54,716 bases of DNA from positions 1 through 54,716 of the forward strand of contig CAVVVS010000109.1 in the NCBI GenBank assembly GCA_963751355.1. Reading direction: 5' to 3'. The stretch's first letter is position 1; every line of letters starts with the position of its first letter. A program made the translations under genes and the position numbers. Under the pieces are notes generated by a model that ran no database searches, was not told where the DNA came from, and worked only from the letters and a program-made list of their open reading frames with translations. Below are positions 27,223 to 37,190 of this stretch, piece by piece. The DNA is from CAVVVS01 sp963751355. GTDB lineage: Bacteria > Bacteroidota > Ignavibacteria > Ignavibacteriales > Ignavibacteriaceae.

Positions 27223-28263
27223 ATGAGATATTTATTTACTATTCTCATAACAGTTTTAATCGTGATATGTTTTACATCTTCTTCAGTCTTTGCACAAAGA
27301 CAGAAACTTGCCCAAACGGGAATGAAGTTTCTGAGTGTTTCCATGGATGCACGTGCAACCGCTATGGGGGAGGCGGTAACCGCACTTAATACCTCTTCAG
27401 CCGCGATGTTTTATAATCCTTCCTCAATGGCGGAATTAAGCAGTGATATTAATGTATCTTTTGGTACTACAAGATGGATTGCGGATATTAATTATTTAGA
27501 CGGTACTGTCGCCTTTAAACCCTTTGGAGGCGACTATGGCGTATTTGGTGTTTCTATGGTTTATGTAGATTACGGAGAGTTTATAGAAACTATATTCGCG
27601 CCGAATCAACAAGGTTATTTGGATGTGGGTAATTATAAACCTTCCGCAATGGCATTGGGAGTAGGATATGCCAAATCACTTTCACAGAAATTTTCAGTGG
27701 GCGGAAATATTCGTTATGTGCGTCAATCGCTCGGAAGCAGCGTAACAGATGTTAAAGGCGGCAACCTTATTACGGAAACAAATTCGGTTAACGCGTTATC
27801 GTTTGACTTCGGAGTTCTGTATCACACAGGTTTTAAAAGTCTTGATTTCGGTATGTGCATCAGAAATTTTTCCACCGAAGTAAAATATAAAGAAGAAAAC
27901 TTCCAGCTGCCGCTTACTTTTAAAATGGGTTTGGCTTTCAATGCAGCCGATTTGTTGCCTGTTGATAGATCTATGCATTCTTTTCTCATTTCGGTGGATG
28001 CATCTCATCCCAGAGATTATTCCGAACAAATTTTTATTGGGGGAGAATATACTTTTATGAATGCGTTTTCAATAAGAGCCGGATATAATTATCCGAAAGA
28101 TGAGGGTGGTTTTAATACCGGTTTCGGTGTTATGCAAACTATTGCCGGCGTTACAATGGGACTAGACTATGCCTATTCTTCATTCGGCGTTTTTAACAGT
28201 ACTAATGACTTTTTCGGAGGATTTGAAGGCATTCACAGATTGACTGTCAAATTCGCCTATTAG
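27223..28263 (+). CDS. PorV/PorQ family outer-membrane protein
   Basis: The 346-residue protein has a signal peptide (about 1-23, SSSVFAQ) and the PorV/PorQ family N-terminus: KLAQTGMKFLSVSMDARATAMGEA and the FYNPSSMAELS segment. The rest is barrel strands (FGVSMVYVDYGEF, ALGVGYAKSLSQKFSVGGNIRYV, FGGFEGIHRLTVKFAY) with an aromatic C-terminus. PorV is the T9SS shuttle that takes cargo from the translocon to the attachment complex; PorQ-type paralogues are common near cargo genes. Here it sits between T9SS-tagged proteins, which suggests a locus-specific shuttle or anchor. The gap to the previous gene is 24 bases. Confidence 0.9.
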   Translation: MRYLFTILITVLIVICFTSSSVFAQRQKLAQTGMKFLSVSMDARATAMGEAVTALNTSSAAMFYNPSSMAELSSDINVSFGTTRWIADINYLDGTVAFKPFGGDYGVFGVSMVYVDYGEFIETIFAPNQQGYLDVGNYKPSAMALGVGYAKSLSQKFSVGGNIRYVRQSLGSSVTDVKGGNLITETNSVNALSFDFGVLYHTGFKSLDFGMCIRNFSTEVKYKEENFQLPLTFKMGLAFNAADLLPVDRSMHSFLISVDASHPRDYSEQIFIGGEYTFMNAFSIRAGYNYPKDEGGFNTGFGVMQTIAGVTMGLDYAYSSFGVFNSTNDFFGGFEGIHRLTVKFAY

Positions 28264-28291
28264 TATAAACTAAAAATATTATGGTAGCAAT

Positions 28292-29536
28292 ATGAATAGA
28301 AAAATTATTAAAAAATATCGTGTTTTAATCTTCATCATAATTGGAATTATATCCTCAATGTTAAACAGTTGTAAGGAAGAAATAACTCCAAGTTTATATG
28401 ATTTGGCAGATAAAAAAGGTTCTGCTCCCGTAATATCATCAGTGGAACCTTCAGGTGTTGCATTAGCCGGTGTATCCGAAGTTACAATAAACGGCTCAAA
28501 TTTTTCTTCGAAACCGGAATTTAATATTGTCCTTTTCAACGGTGTGAGTGCTGTAGTTAAATCTGCATCAGGTTCAAAGCTTACGGTTTTAGCTCCAAAT
28601 TTGATAAGCGATACTGTAAAAATAAAAATGGCTGTCTCAGGTTCATCGGCTGCTGTTGCTTTTAGTAATATTGTAAATTACAAATTAATTCCGGCTGTAT
28701 CCAATGTTTTCCCTCCGGAAAATTCCATTTTGCTGCCATACGCTTTGACTGTAGATGCTCAGGAAAATCTTTATATCTCCGTAACGAGCGGCGGAAAAGG
28801 TGACGGTATAAAAAAGTTTTCACCTGATGGAATACTGACAGATTTTGCTCCTAAAGGGGGTGAAACATTTTTTTCGTCTATAAAAATGGGACCGGGAAAT
28901 ACGATTTATGCAGTTAGGAGAGTAAAGGCAATTTTTGTTGTAACCGAAGGTACTGCTTCAAAAACATGGGTGACAAATGCAAACGGTTTGGGCAGTATAA
29001 ATGATTTTGATTTTGATCAGAATAAGAATATTTGGGCAGGCGGGAGTGGCAACGGGAAAATTTACAGGATAACGCAAGCTAAGGAGTTAAAAGCGTTCAG
29101 CTTTCCCGAAGATATTAATGCTATTCGAGTATTCGATAACAATCTGTATATAGGCTCAACAGACGGTACCAATGAAACTTTATGGAAAATAGAAATTATT
29201 TCTGCCGACAGTTTAGGCACTCCTCAAAAGTTTTTTGATTTCAGTGCTATTTTTCAGGGCTTAGTTATTAAGGCTTTAGATGCTTCCAACGCTGGTGATA
29301 TCTTTATCGGGACTAATACTCCGCAGGTAATAATAATCCTTCATCAGGATAAAACATTCGAGCAGCTTTATCCCGATTTAATAGAGTCCGCACCTGTATA
29401 TGCATTCGGTTCTGGAAATGGGGTTAATCTATTTTATACAAGGGAAGCCGTCAATAATGATACGCTCGATATCTCTCGAGCTATAATAAAAGTAAATATA
29501 CAAAAACAAATAGCTCACAACTATGGGATAGAATAA
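28292..29536 (+). CDS. IPT/TIG-domain lipoprotein with propeller-like C-terminal part
   Basis: The 414-residue protein has an N-terminal helix and lipobox ending in Cys (SSMLNSC, about residue 29), so it is a lipoprotein. Residues about 48-130 form an IPT/TIG immunoglobulin-like domain (APVISSVEPSGVALAGVSEVTINGSNFS, VLFNGVSAVVKSASGSKLTVLAP). The remainder has repeated NHL/SMP30-like blades (LPYALTVDAQENLYISVTSGG, SIKMGPGNTIYAVRR, INDFDFDQNKNIWAGGSGNGKIYRI). IPT/TIG lipoproteins accompany SusC-type receptors in Bacteroidota as surface glycan-binding proteins, so a ligand-binding role is plausible. The ligand is unknown. Confidence 0.85.
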   Translation: MNRKIIKKYRVLIFIIIGIISSMLNSCKEEITPSLYDLADKKGSAPVISSVEPSGVALAGVSEVTINGSNFSSKPEFNIVLFNGVSAVVKSASGSKLTVLAPNLISDTVKIKMAVSGSSAAVAFSNIVNYKLIPAVSNVFPPENSILLPYALTVDAQENLYISVTSGGKGDGIKKFSPDGILTDFAPKGGETFFSSIKMGPGNTIYAVRRVKAIFVVTEGTASKTWVTNANGLGSINDFDFDQNKNIWAGGSGNGKIYRITQAKELKAFSFPEDINAIRVFDNNLYIGSTDGTNETLWKIEIISADSLGTPQKFFDFSAIFQGLVIKALDASNAGDIFIGTNTPQVIIILHQDKTFEQLYPDLIESAPVYAFGSGNGVNLFYTREAVNNDTLDISRAIIKVNIQKQIAHNYGIE

Positions 29537-29579
29537 ATAAAGATAATAATTCATTCAAAAAAATAAAGAAGGAGGCAGT

Positions 29580-30911
29580 ATGTTAACGAAAATACATACT
29601 ATTCTAGCACTGTTATTGTTTGTTGCTGTTGCGGTTAATGCACAAAACTGGACAAATAAAGGAGTCTTCCCCCCAATTCCGCCGGCTGCAGATACTGTTA
29701 AAGGTGCTACGCATGGAGTTGCAGTTGATCCGGATGGAAAAGTTTGGGTTACAAACTTCTATGCAGATGATTCACTTGGTACCGGCGCAAGTAGAATTTC
29801 CGTTCACTCAATCAAAATTTTTATGCCTAACGGAACTCCCGCGTCATTTTCACCGATTAAAATAATCAAAACAGGGTTTGCATTTGATACCCTGATGGGT
29901 GGCGATCATCGCGGTATGACTACCGATAATGACGGAAATATCCTTTTGGTTAGGAGTACTAAAAATGATATGTTTAGGATTAATTATAAGACAGGTGAGG
30001 GGATGAACAAGGCTAGCCTGAGCGCACTCGGGACTTCACCCACAAAACCGGCTGTGGATGCCGATGGCGATATTTATGTCGGACCAGTAGTCGGAGGTGG
30101 CACTAATCCTATTATCATTTTTGATAAAGATTTTAATCCATTAGGAAACGCTTTGGACGGCGCTCCTGGAATTGCAAGAACAATGGAAGTTTCATCCGAC
30201 GGATTGACCTTGTACTGGATTCCATTTACATTGCAGGAAACGGATGTTTATCATAGAACCGATAAATTTTCAGGATTTGATACTAACAAAACAGTAATAT
30301 TAAAAGGCCTTGCTACGGAATCAGCCACGTGGGATCCGAAAAGAGACTGGTTGTGGGTTAGTTCAAATAGTGAAGGTAACAATAACGCTCACCCGGACAC
30401 GGTAACAAGCTGGATGCCCAATAAGTGGTATGCTTACGATGTAACATCCGGTGAAATTAAAGATTCAATTGCATGGCAGCTTGTTTATGATGGCGCAACT
30501 TTGCTGCCTCAGAAACCGAGAGGTATCGGTTTTAGTCCAAACGGTGATACGGCATATCTCGGAAGCTTTGAAACTAATGCGTTGCCAATGTTACAATATG
30601 CAGTTTATACACCTGTTTCTGTTGAAAAAGAAGATAATTCTATTGTACAGAACTATAAACTTTTCCAAAATTATCCAAATCCGTTTAACCCGGTTACCGA
30701 AATAAAATTCTCAATTGCCAAGGAGGGCATGGTAACATTAAAAGTATATGATGTTTTGGGCAGGGAAGTTGCAACTCTTATAGACAAACAAATGGGTAAC
30801 GGAAATTACACAGTCGATTTCAATGCTTCAAAATTGTCATCAGGTACTTATATCTATCAGCTAAATGTGAATGGTGTAAGAATTTCCAAGAAGATGACGC
30901 TTTTAAAATAA
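29580..30911 (+). CDS. Secreted beta-propeller-like protein with T9SS sorting domain
   Basis: The 443-residue protein has a signal peptide (about 1-21, VAVNAQ), a propeller-like body with blades such as THGVAVDPDGKVWVTNFYAD, GMTTDNDGNILLVRS, KPAVDADGDIYVGPVV and GIGFSPNGDTAYLGSFE, and an 80-residue T9SS domain (LFQNYPNPFNPVTEIKFSI, VYDVLGREVATLID, GTYIYQL). A strong ribosome binding site (GGAGG, 9 bases before the ATG) suggests high expression. It is the last gene of the receptor locus and is followed by a terminator. The body resembles the propeller part of the lipoprotein upstream, so both may bind the same ligand. Confidence 0.87.
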   Translation: MLTKIHTILALLLFVAVAVNAQNWTNKGVFPPIPPAADTVKGATHGVAVDPDGKVWVTNFYADDSLGTGASRISVHSIKIFMPNGTPASFSPIKIIKTGFAFDTLMGGDHRGMTTDNDGNILLVRSTKNDMFRINYKTGEGMNKASLSALGTSPTKPAVDADGDIYVGPVVGGGTNPIIIFDKDFNPLGNALDGAPGIARTMEVSSDGLTLYWIPFTLQETDVYHRTDKFSGFDTNKTVILKGLATESATWDPKRDWLWVSSNSEGNNNAHPDTVTSWMPNKWYAYDVTSGEIKDSIAWQLVYDGATLLPQKPRGIGFSPNGDTAYLGSFETNALPMLQYAVYTPVSVEKEDNSIVQNYKLFQNYPNPFNPVTEIKFSIAKEGMVTLKVYDVLGREVATLIDKQMGNGNYTVDFNASKLSSGTYIYQLNVNGVRISKKMTLLK

Positions 30912-30935
30912 TTTATATCTAAATATTACTCATTT

Positions 30936-30967
30936 AAAAGCCGGGCATCCGATTGTCCGGCTTTTTT
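30936..30967 (+). terminator. Rho-independent terminator closing the receptor locus
   Basis: AAAAGCCGG at 30936-30944 pairs with CCGGCTTTT at 30957-30965, extended by G-T and C-G pairs, with a T run at 30962-30967. The stem is GC-rich against an AT-rich background. Confidence 0.9.
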
Positions 30968-31039
30968 ATTATTTTTGAATATCTCAAAAAACGTTCACCG
31001 GGGAGTGTAAATTTCTTTTATCATTAAAAACCAACAAAT

Positions 31040-33412
31040 ATGAAAAAAAAATATCTTTTATTTATATTATTAATAATATTATTCAATGAGTCTATCTTCT
31101 CTCAATCGATTCTTCCAAAAAGAGAATTTAGGGGAGCGTGGATTGCAACCGTAATTAATCTTGATTGGCCTTCCTACCCTGGACTTTCCACGGATAAACA
31201 AAAAGCCGAATTAATTACGATTCTCGACAGGCTAAAAGATGATGGTATCAATGCAGTTATTTTTCAAATAAGAACCGAGTGCGATGCGTTTTACGATTCT
31301 CCTTACGAACCGTGGTCACACTGGCTGACCGGAAAACAAGGGCAAGCTCCGAGCCCCTATTATGATCCCCTAAAGTTTGCCGTGCAGGAGGCACACAAAC
31401 GTGGTATGGAGATACATGCCTGGTTCAATCCCTTTCGAGCAGTCCGAGTAGTTGGAAATTACGTACTATCTCCAAAACATGTATCAGTTCAGCACCCGGA
31501 CTGGATTTTAACATTCGGCTCTTTAAAAATTCTAAATCCAGGACTTCCGCAGGTTAGAGATTTTATTACTTCGGTTATTACGGATGTTGTGAAGCGTTAC
31601 GATATAGACGGAGTTCATTTTGACGATTACTTTTATCCCTACGAAGGAATTACCAACGAAGATGCACAAACTTTTAAAGACTATCCGAGAGGATTTACTA
31701 ATATAGCGGATTGGCGAAGGGACAATGTTAATATTTTTATAAAAGAGGTTAGCGATAGTATTAACGCTGTGAAGTCTTACGTTAAGTTCGGAATATCTCC
31801 GTTTGGAATCTGGAAAAGTGGAGTTCCTTATGGTATTTATGGTTTATCCGCATATGATGCATTGTATGCCGATGCCGTTTACTGGCTGCAGCATCATCTT
31901 GTAGACTATATTACTCCGCAATTATACTGGAGATTCGGTGGTAATCAAGATTATGGCAAACTTATGCCCTGGTGGGCAAGTCAGACTAATGGAAGACATC
32001 TTTATGTTGGCGAAGCTCCATACCATATCGGCGACAGTCAGGATTGGCCTGTAACCGAGTTGATAAACCAGGTTAATGCTAACAGGAATAATCCTAATTG
32101 CCGGGGAAGTATTTTTTTTAGGGCTAGAGCCGGAATAATGGATAATGAAAAAGGATTTGAGGATAGTCTAAAAAATAGTTTATACAGGTATTCTGCTCTC
32201 GCGCCCATAATGACGTGGAAGGACACCATTCCTCCGAATCCGCCTTTACAATTAAAATATGAACGAATTGCTGCCGACGGACGAGCCGGTTTATCGTGGG
32301 ATAAAGCTGCGATTGCGAAGGACGGTGATTCATCATTCTTTTATGTTATTTATAAGTTTGATAATTCCAGCATTACCGAGAACGATCTGAATAATTCTTC
32401 CCGGATTGTAAACGTTACAGGAGAAAGAGTCGAATATTCGTCAACTACTCAGAACGGTTCGGGTAAAGCATATTTCTTAGTAACCTCATTAGATCGAACA
32501 TCAAATGAAAGTATTATGAGCAATATCATCGAAGTAACCTCTCCTTCAACTCCGTTACTTGCTTTTCCACAGAACAATGCATCAAATTTACGGGATACAA
32601 TATATATTAGCTGGAATTATCCAAAAGAATCTTCATCTTATCAAATTCAGTTATCAAGCGACTCTTCTTTTAAAGAAAACCTGGTGATTGATCAAAATAA
32701 TTACGTTGATACTTCAATGATTATTTCAAGTTTGGAAGGGCAGAAAATATATTATTGGCGGGTAAAAGCAAACAATGCAGCAGGCAGCAGCAGTTATTCA
32801 GGGACTAGAAGTTTTACTACAGGTTTTCCGGCAACACCTTTACTTGCAAGTCCTCCTGATAAAACAACAGGGATTAAGCTTGAGCCTTTGTTCGCCTGGA
32901 GTAAACAGCCTGCCGCTGAAGCATATCATTTGCAGCTAGTTGAAAGTCTTTATTTTGAAGCCGGTCCGGTTGTCCTGGATTCTTCAGGAATAACTGATAC
33001 TTCTTTTTCCGGCATTGAATTGAAACCTAAAACATATTATTCATGGCGGGTTGGTGCGGTAAATCAGTTCGGTGAAAGTCAGTGGTCTTACATTCGTAAG
33101 TTTCAGACGAAAGATACGGTTACATTTATTGCAGACAGAAATATTCCTCTAAAATATAATTTAAGCCAGAATTATCCGAATCCTTTTAATCCCACAACAC
33201 AAATTGATTTTTCGATAGTTAAAGCGGGTTACACGACATTAAAGGTGTACGATATGCTGGGTCGCGAAGTTGCTACATTAGTGAATGCATATTTATTACA
33301 GGGTAATTATAAAGTACATTTTGATGCCTCTAAATTATCGTCCGGCGTTTACATATATTCTTTAATTTCCGGAGCTAAATCAATAAATAGAAAGATGGTT
33401 GTACTAAAATAG
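31040..33412 (+). CDS. GHL10 (DUF187, DigH-like) glycoside hydrolase with T9SS domain
   Basis: The 790-residue protein has a signal peptide (about 1-22, ESIFSQ). Residues 28-370 are a glycosyl-hydrolase-like GHL10 TIM barrel (REFRGAWIATVINLDWPS, NAVIFQIRTECDAFYDS, GMEIHAWFNPFRA, IDGVHFDDYFYPY at 189-201, with Asp195/Asp196). E. coli DigH of this family cuts stripped peptidoglycan strands, so a cell-wall or related glycan substrate is likely. An FN3-like domain follows, then two repeated about 95-residue modules (TPLLAFPQNN..., TPLLASPPDK..., each with YYWRV or YYSWRV). A T9SS tail (LSQNYPNPFNPTTQIDFSI, VYDMLGREVATLV) ends the protein. It has its own short upstream region after the terminator. 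Confidence 0.9.
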   Translation: MKKKYLLFILLIILFNESIFSQSILPKREFRGAWIATVINLDWPSYPGLSTDKQKAELITILDRLKDDGINAVIFQIRTECDAFYDSPYEPWSHWLTGKQGQAPSPYYDPLKFAVQEAHKRGMEIHAWFNPFRAVRVVGNYVLSPKHVSVQHPDWILTFGSLKILNPGLPQVRDFITSVITDVVKRYDIDGVHFDDYFYPYEGITNEDAQTFKDYPRGFTNIADWRRDNVNIFIKEVSDSINAVKSYVKFGISPFGIWKSGVPYGIYGLSAYDALYADAVYWLQHHLVDYITPQLYWRFGGNQDYGKLMPWWASQTNGRHLYVGEAPYHIGDSQDWPVTELINQVNANRNNPNCRGSIFFRARAGIMDNEKGFEDSLKNSLYRYSALAPIMTWKDTIPPNPPLQLKYERIAADGRAGLSWDKAAIAKDGDSSFFYVIYKFDNSSITENDLNNSSRIVNVTGERVEYSSTTQNGSGKAYFLVTSLDRTSNESIMSNIIEVTSPSTPLLAFPQNNASNLRDTIYISWNYPKESSSYQIQLSSDSSFKENLVIDQNNYVDTSMIISSLEGQKIYYWRVKANNAAGSSSYSGTRSFTTGFPATPLLASPPDKTTGIKLEPLFAWSKQPAAEAYHLQLVESLYFEAGPVVLDSSGITDTSFSGIELKPKTYYSWRVGAVNQFGESQWSYIRKFQTKDTVTFIADRNIPLKYNLSQNYPNPFNPTTQIDFSIVKAGYTTLKVYDMLGREVATLVNAYLLQGNYKVHFDASKLSSGVYIYSLISGAKSINRKMVVLK

Positions 33413-33917
33413 TATCAAATGATATCCAATTAATACTGTATGAATTATTATAGAGTGTTTGTAAAATAATTCCTGTCATTTCTGCCTATAGCGTTGAAAC
33501 TATTTAAGAAGACATAGTTAAATGCTCTCCATGCATTTGGAAGATGTGGTACTTATATCAAAAGTATATGTAGTCGGCTTTCTAATCAGATTATCGAAAA
33601 GCAATCATCTTTAAAAATGAACTCGTCGGTTCCTAACGCATAAAATATTAAGTACCAAATGCGGTAGGTCACACATTGTAAATATGGCCCTTTGTGTTAT
33701 TGAATTATAACTTTTTAGGTTGTATTATTTTCTTAATGATAAGGGCTAATGTTGTACGGAGGAGCCGTTATTAAAATAAAAAAGTTTATCGATGTCTTCA
33801 TTATTAATCATCTGGAATACTCACCGCAACTGTTTCTGTCTTGAATCTTTGGAAGATATTCTACCAAAGTTTAAATCTTTTAATTGGAAAAATTATTACT
33901 ATAAAGAATAATATCAA
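33413..33917. other. 505-bp region before the PAS/GAF sensor
   Basis: No convincing gene is seen. An inverted repeat CTTTGGAAG (33847-33855) / CTACCAAAG (33861-33869, one mismatch) with a five-base loop is followed by T-rich sequence and may be a weak hairpin in the sensor leader. GGCCCTT near 33688 and AAGGGC near 33743 could pair over a long loop. Confidence 0.4.
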
Positions 33918-36900
33918 ATGAATAATTTCCCGGAAAATAAGATTACCCGGCAGGGTAATGAAATCTTTCACAAAGATTCAGAAGAAACTTTTGACGAAAA
34001 AATGAATTGGATGTATGCTGCCATTGTCGAATTTTCGGATGATGCAATTATAAGCAAAACACTTGATGGAATAATTACAAGCTGGAACAAGGGTGCCGAG
34101 AAGATGTACGGGTACACTTCAGAAGAAGTAGTCGGAAAGTGTATCGACATAATTATGCCTCCGGAATTACCGGATGAACTTTTTATAATAATGAATAAGG
34201 TAAAAGCAGGGAAGCAAATAGAACATTATGAAACTGTCAGGATAAAAAAAGACGGAAGACGAATTAATATTTCCGTCACTGTATCCCCGATTAAGAATAA
34301 GGATGGTAAAATTATTGCCGCCTCTGCTATTGCAAGAGACATTACAATTAATAAAAAATTAGAAGAAGAGGGGAAAAAGAAAGAAAAAGAATTAATCGAA
34401 GCTCAAAAAATAGCTCATCTGGGTTATTGGGAATGGGATTTATCAACTAACCTGTTAAGCTGGTCCGAGGAGCTTTATAAGATGTTTGAGTTATCTCCGG
34501 CAAGCGGAGGGCTTACATATGATAAATATATGAATCTTGTTCATCCCGATGACACTGATATGCTGAAAGGAGTTTTAGAAAATGCAGCCTCGGATCACAA
34601 ACCCTTTAAGATTGATCACCGTGTAATATTATCAAACAATACGATTCATTATATCTTAGGCAACGGCGAAGTTATATTGGATGAAAACGGGGTGGTTGTT
34701 AGAATGCGGGGAGTAGCCCAAGATATCACCGATAGAAAGCGAACCGAACGCAGGCTGTCAGCACAATTTGATATCACTAAAGTTTTATCCGAAGCTTCAT
34801 GCATAAGCGAAGCCGTACCGCAGATTTTAAAGTTAATTTGTGAGTCGGTTGACTGGCAGGTTGGTGAATATTGGTCGGTTGATGAAAAGAATAATCTTTT
34901 ACAGCTAGGCGGATATTGGGCAACTGAAAGTATTGTTGCAAATGAATTTTTGGAAACTAGTAAAAAATGTAAATTTGGTCCCGGAGTAAGTCTGCAAGGC
35001 AGGGTTTGGGAACAAAAAAAACCTTTATGGAGCTCAAATATAATTGAAGAACAGTTCTTTCCAAGATCGAAATTAGCCTCCAATTTAAAACTTCATTCGG
35101 CAATAGCGTTCCCTATTATGACTAAAGAACAGGTGCTTGGCGTATTTACTTTTTATAAGGAAGATGTAGCCGAACCGGATAAAGAGCTATTAAAATTACT
35201 TGAAACGCTGGGAACACAAATTGCCGAATTTATAGAACGGAAAAAGTCTGAACCAGCATTGTTGGAAAGTAAACAATTATATAAAACTCTGGTAGACATT
35301 TCACCCGATGCAATAACATTAACAGATTTGAGCGGCAAGATAATATATTGTAATCAAAGGACCGCAGAACTTTTCGGTTTCGGTGAGATAGGAAATATTA
35401 TAGGACAAAATTTTTATACTTTTATTACGCCCGAAGATGAAAGCAAAGCTATTGATAGCGAAAACAAGACTATAAAGGAAGGCAGTACAAGGGATATTCA
35501 GTACACTTTTATAAAAAAGGATGGAACACGTTTCTTCGCAGAGGTAAATACTTCATTGTTACTTGATCCTGAAGGTAAACCAAAAGCTTTTATCGGTGAT
35601 ATCAGAGATAATACTAAAAGGAAGAATATTGAAGAGAAATTAGCCGCATCACTAGATGTTGTTGAACAAGCTCGAAAACAATCCGATGAAAGCAGAAAAA
35701 AACTCCAATTTTTAGCGGAAGCAAGTAATATCTTGAACTCTTCCCTGGATTACCATAGTACTCTTGCGAGTGTAGCTGAATTGATTACTCCCAAATTAGC
35801 AGACTGGTGCTTAATAGATTTACTTAATCAGAATAATGAACTTGTGCGCATAGCTGCATCCAACATACAACAAGATAAAACGCAGCTTGCTCAAGCAGTT
35901 CTAAAGAAAATTACCGCAAATCCAAAGGCAACAAAAGGTGTTTACAAAGTATTAAAAACCGGTAAACCGGAGATATATTCTCATATCGATGATCCTTTTC
36001 TTATTGAGTATTCGAAAGACGATGCACAATTAAAGCTTTTACGTGAAATGGGAATTAAATCGGTGATGATAGTTCCGCTTCATGCGAGGGGGAAAATCTT
36101 GGGAACAATTATTTTAATCTCTTCAGATTCCGGAAGAATATTTAACTCCATGGACTTAACTATTACCGAAGATTTGGCATACCGTGCTGGCTTGGCAATT
36201 GATAATGCTCAGCTTTATCGCGAAGCTAAGAAACTTAATGAAGAACTCGAAATGAAGGTGAATGAGCGGACAAAGCAATATGAGATTTCTAACCTGGAAC
36301 TTCAAAAAGAAGTAAAAAACAGAAAAGAGATTGAGGAAGAATTAAGAATTCGTGTGCATCAACAATCCATAATTGCAAAGTTAGGGCAGGTCGCGCTTAA
36401 ATCCAATGATTTATCAGAATTGATGCATACGGTTGTTGTTGAGATTACTAAAACTCTAAAAATAGAGTTTACAAAAGTTATGGAGCATATTAGCGAAAAA
36501 AAATATTTCGTGCTTCGCTCGGGTGTTGGATGGAAAGAAGGTTATGTGGGTAATGCTATTGTGAAAGATAAGAAGGATTCTCAAGCAGGTTTTACATTTA
36601 GTGTGAAAGAACCTGTAGTGGTAACTGATTTTCGAACAGAAACTCGTTTTAAAATACCTTCTCTTTTACAGGAGCATAATGTGTTAAGTGGTATAAGTGT
36701 AATAATTTATGAGCACGATAAAAAATATGGGATTTTGGGTGCTCATTCTGTTAAAAGCAGAAACTTTACTCAGGACGATGTTAATTTTTTACAGGCCGGT
36801 GCTAATATTATAGGTTCTGCAATTGAAAAAGAACAAGAAGAGTTTAAATTCCGCGCCTTACTCGAAGCAAATCCCGATGCCGCTTTAATAGTTGACAAAG

Positions 36901-37190
36901 AGGGGATAATATTAATGGCTAATTCTAGTACGGAAATATTATTTGAATATGAAAAAGCAAAAATGATTGGAAATCATTTTGAAATTTTGATACCGGAAAG
37001 ATATAGGAAAAAACAGTTACAAAATATTTTAAGCTATTTGAATGATCCGCATGATCAGATAATTGCCGATGGGTTAAATATCCTAGGAATTAAGAAACAT
37101 GGAGATGAAATCCCTATCCAAATATTCTTTTCCTCTCTTAATATTGAAACTGCCAAATTGATCCTGGTAACTATACGGGATAAAAAATAG
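33918..37190 (+). CDS. Multi-domain PAS/GAF sensor protein without visible output domain
   Basis: The 1090-residue cytosolic protein has, in order, PAS (about 30-150, DDAIISKTLDGIITSWNKGAEKMYGY), PAS (about 160-275, HLGYWEWDLSTNLLSWSEELYKMF), GAF (about 280-435), PAS (about 447-575, DISPDAITLTDLSGKIIYCNQ), GAF (about 596-760), a coiled coil (about 764-810, LNEELEMKVNERTKQYE), GAF (about 811-965) and PAS (about 975-1090, ANPDAALIVDKEGIILMANSS). It ends right after the last PAS core (LILVTIRDKK). No histidine-kinase, GGDEF, EAL, HTH or receiver domain is present, and no kinase sequence follows in any frame. It may be a truncated hybrid sensor or may act through protein contacts. Confidence 0.9.
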   Translation: MNNFPENKITRQGNEIFHKDSEETFDEKMNWMYAAIVEFSDDAIISKTLDGIITSWNKGAEKMYGYTSEEVVGKCIDIIMPPELPDELFIIMNKVKAGKQIEHYETVRIKKDGRRINISVTVSPIKNKDGKIIAASAIARDITINKKLEEEGKKKEKELIEAQKIAHLGYWEWDLSTNLLSWSEELYKMFELSPASGGLTYDKYMNLVHPDDTDMLKGVLENAASDHKPFKIDHRVILSNNTIHYILGNGEVILDENGVVVRMRGVAQDITDRKRTERRLSAQFDITKVLSEASCISEAVPQILKLICESVDWQVGEYWSVDEKNNLLQLGGYWATESIVANEFLETSKKCKFGPGVSLQGRVWEQKKPLWSSNIIEEQFFPRSKLASNLKLHSAIAFPIMTKEQVLGVFTFYKEDVAEPDKELLKLLETLGTQIAEFIERKKSEPALLESKQLYKTLVDISPDAITLTDLSGKIIYCNQRTAELFGFGEIGNIIGQNFYTFITPEDESKAIDSENKTIKEGSTRDIQYTFIKKDGTRFFAEVNTSLLLDPEGKPKAFIGDIRDNTKRKNIEEKLAASLDVVEQARKQSDESRKKLQFLAEASNILNSSLDYHSTLASVAELITPKLADWCLIDLLNQNNELVRIAASNIQQDKTQLAQAVLKKITANPKATKGVYKVLKTGKPEIYSHIDDPFLIEYSKDDAQLKLLREMGIKSVMIVPLHARGKILGTIILISSDSGRIFNSMDLTITEDLAYRAGLAIDNAQLYREAKKLNEELEMKVNERTKQYEISNLELQKEVKNRKEIEEELRIRVHQQSIIAKLGQVALKSNDLSELMHTVVVEITKTLKIEFTKVMEHISEKKYFVLRSGVGWKEGYVGNAIVKDKKDSQAGFTFSVKEPVVVTDFRTETRFKIPSLLQEHNVLSGISVIIYEHDKKYGILGAHSVKSRNFTQDDVNFLQAGANIIGSAIEKEQEEFKFRALLEANPDAALIVDKEGIILMANSSTEILFEYEKAKMIGNHFEILIPERYRKKQLQNILSYLNDPHDQIIADGLNILGIKKHGDEIPIQIFFSSLNIETAKLILVTIRDKK

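Noticed and set aside
34649..35083. 144-codon minus-strand frame inside the PAS/GAF sensor gene
   Set aside because: Antisense shadow without domain support.
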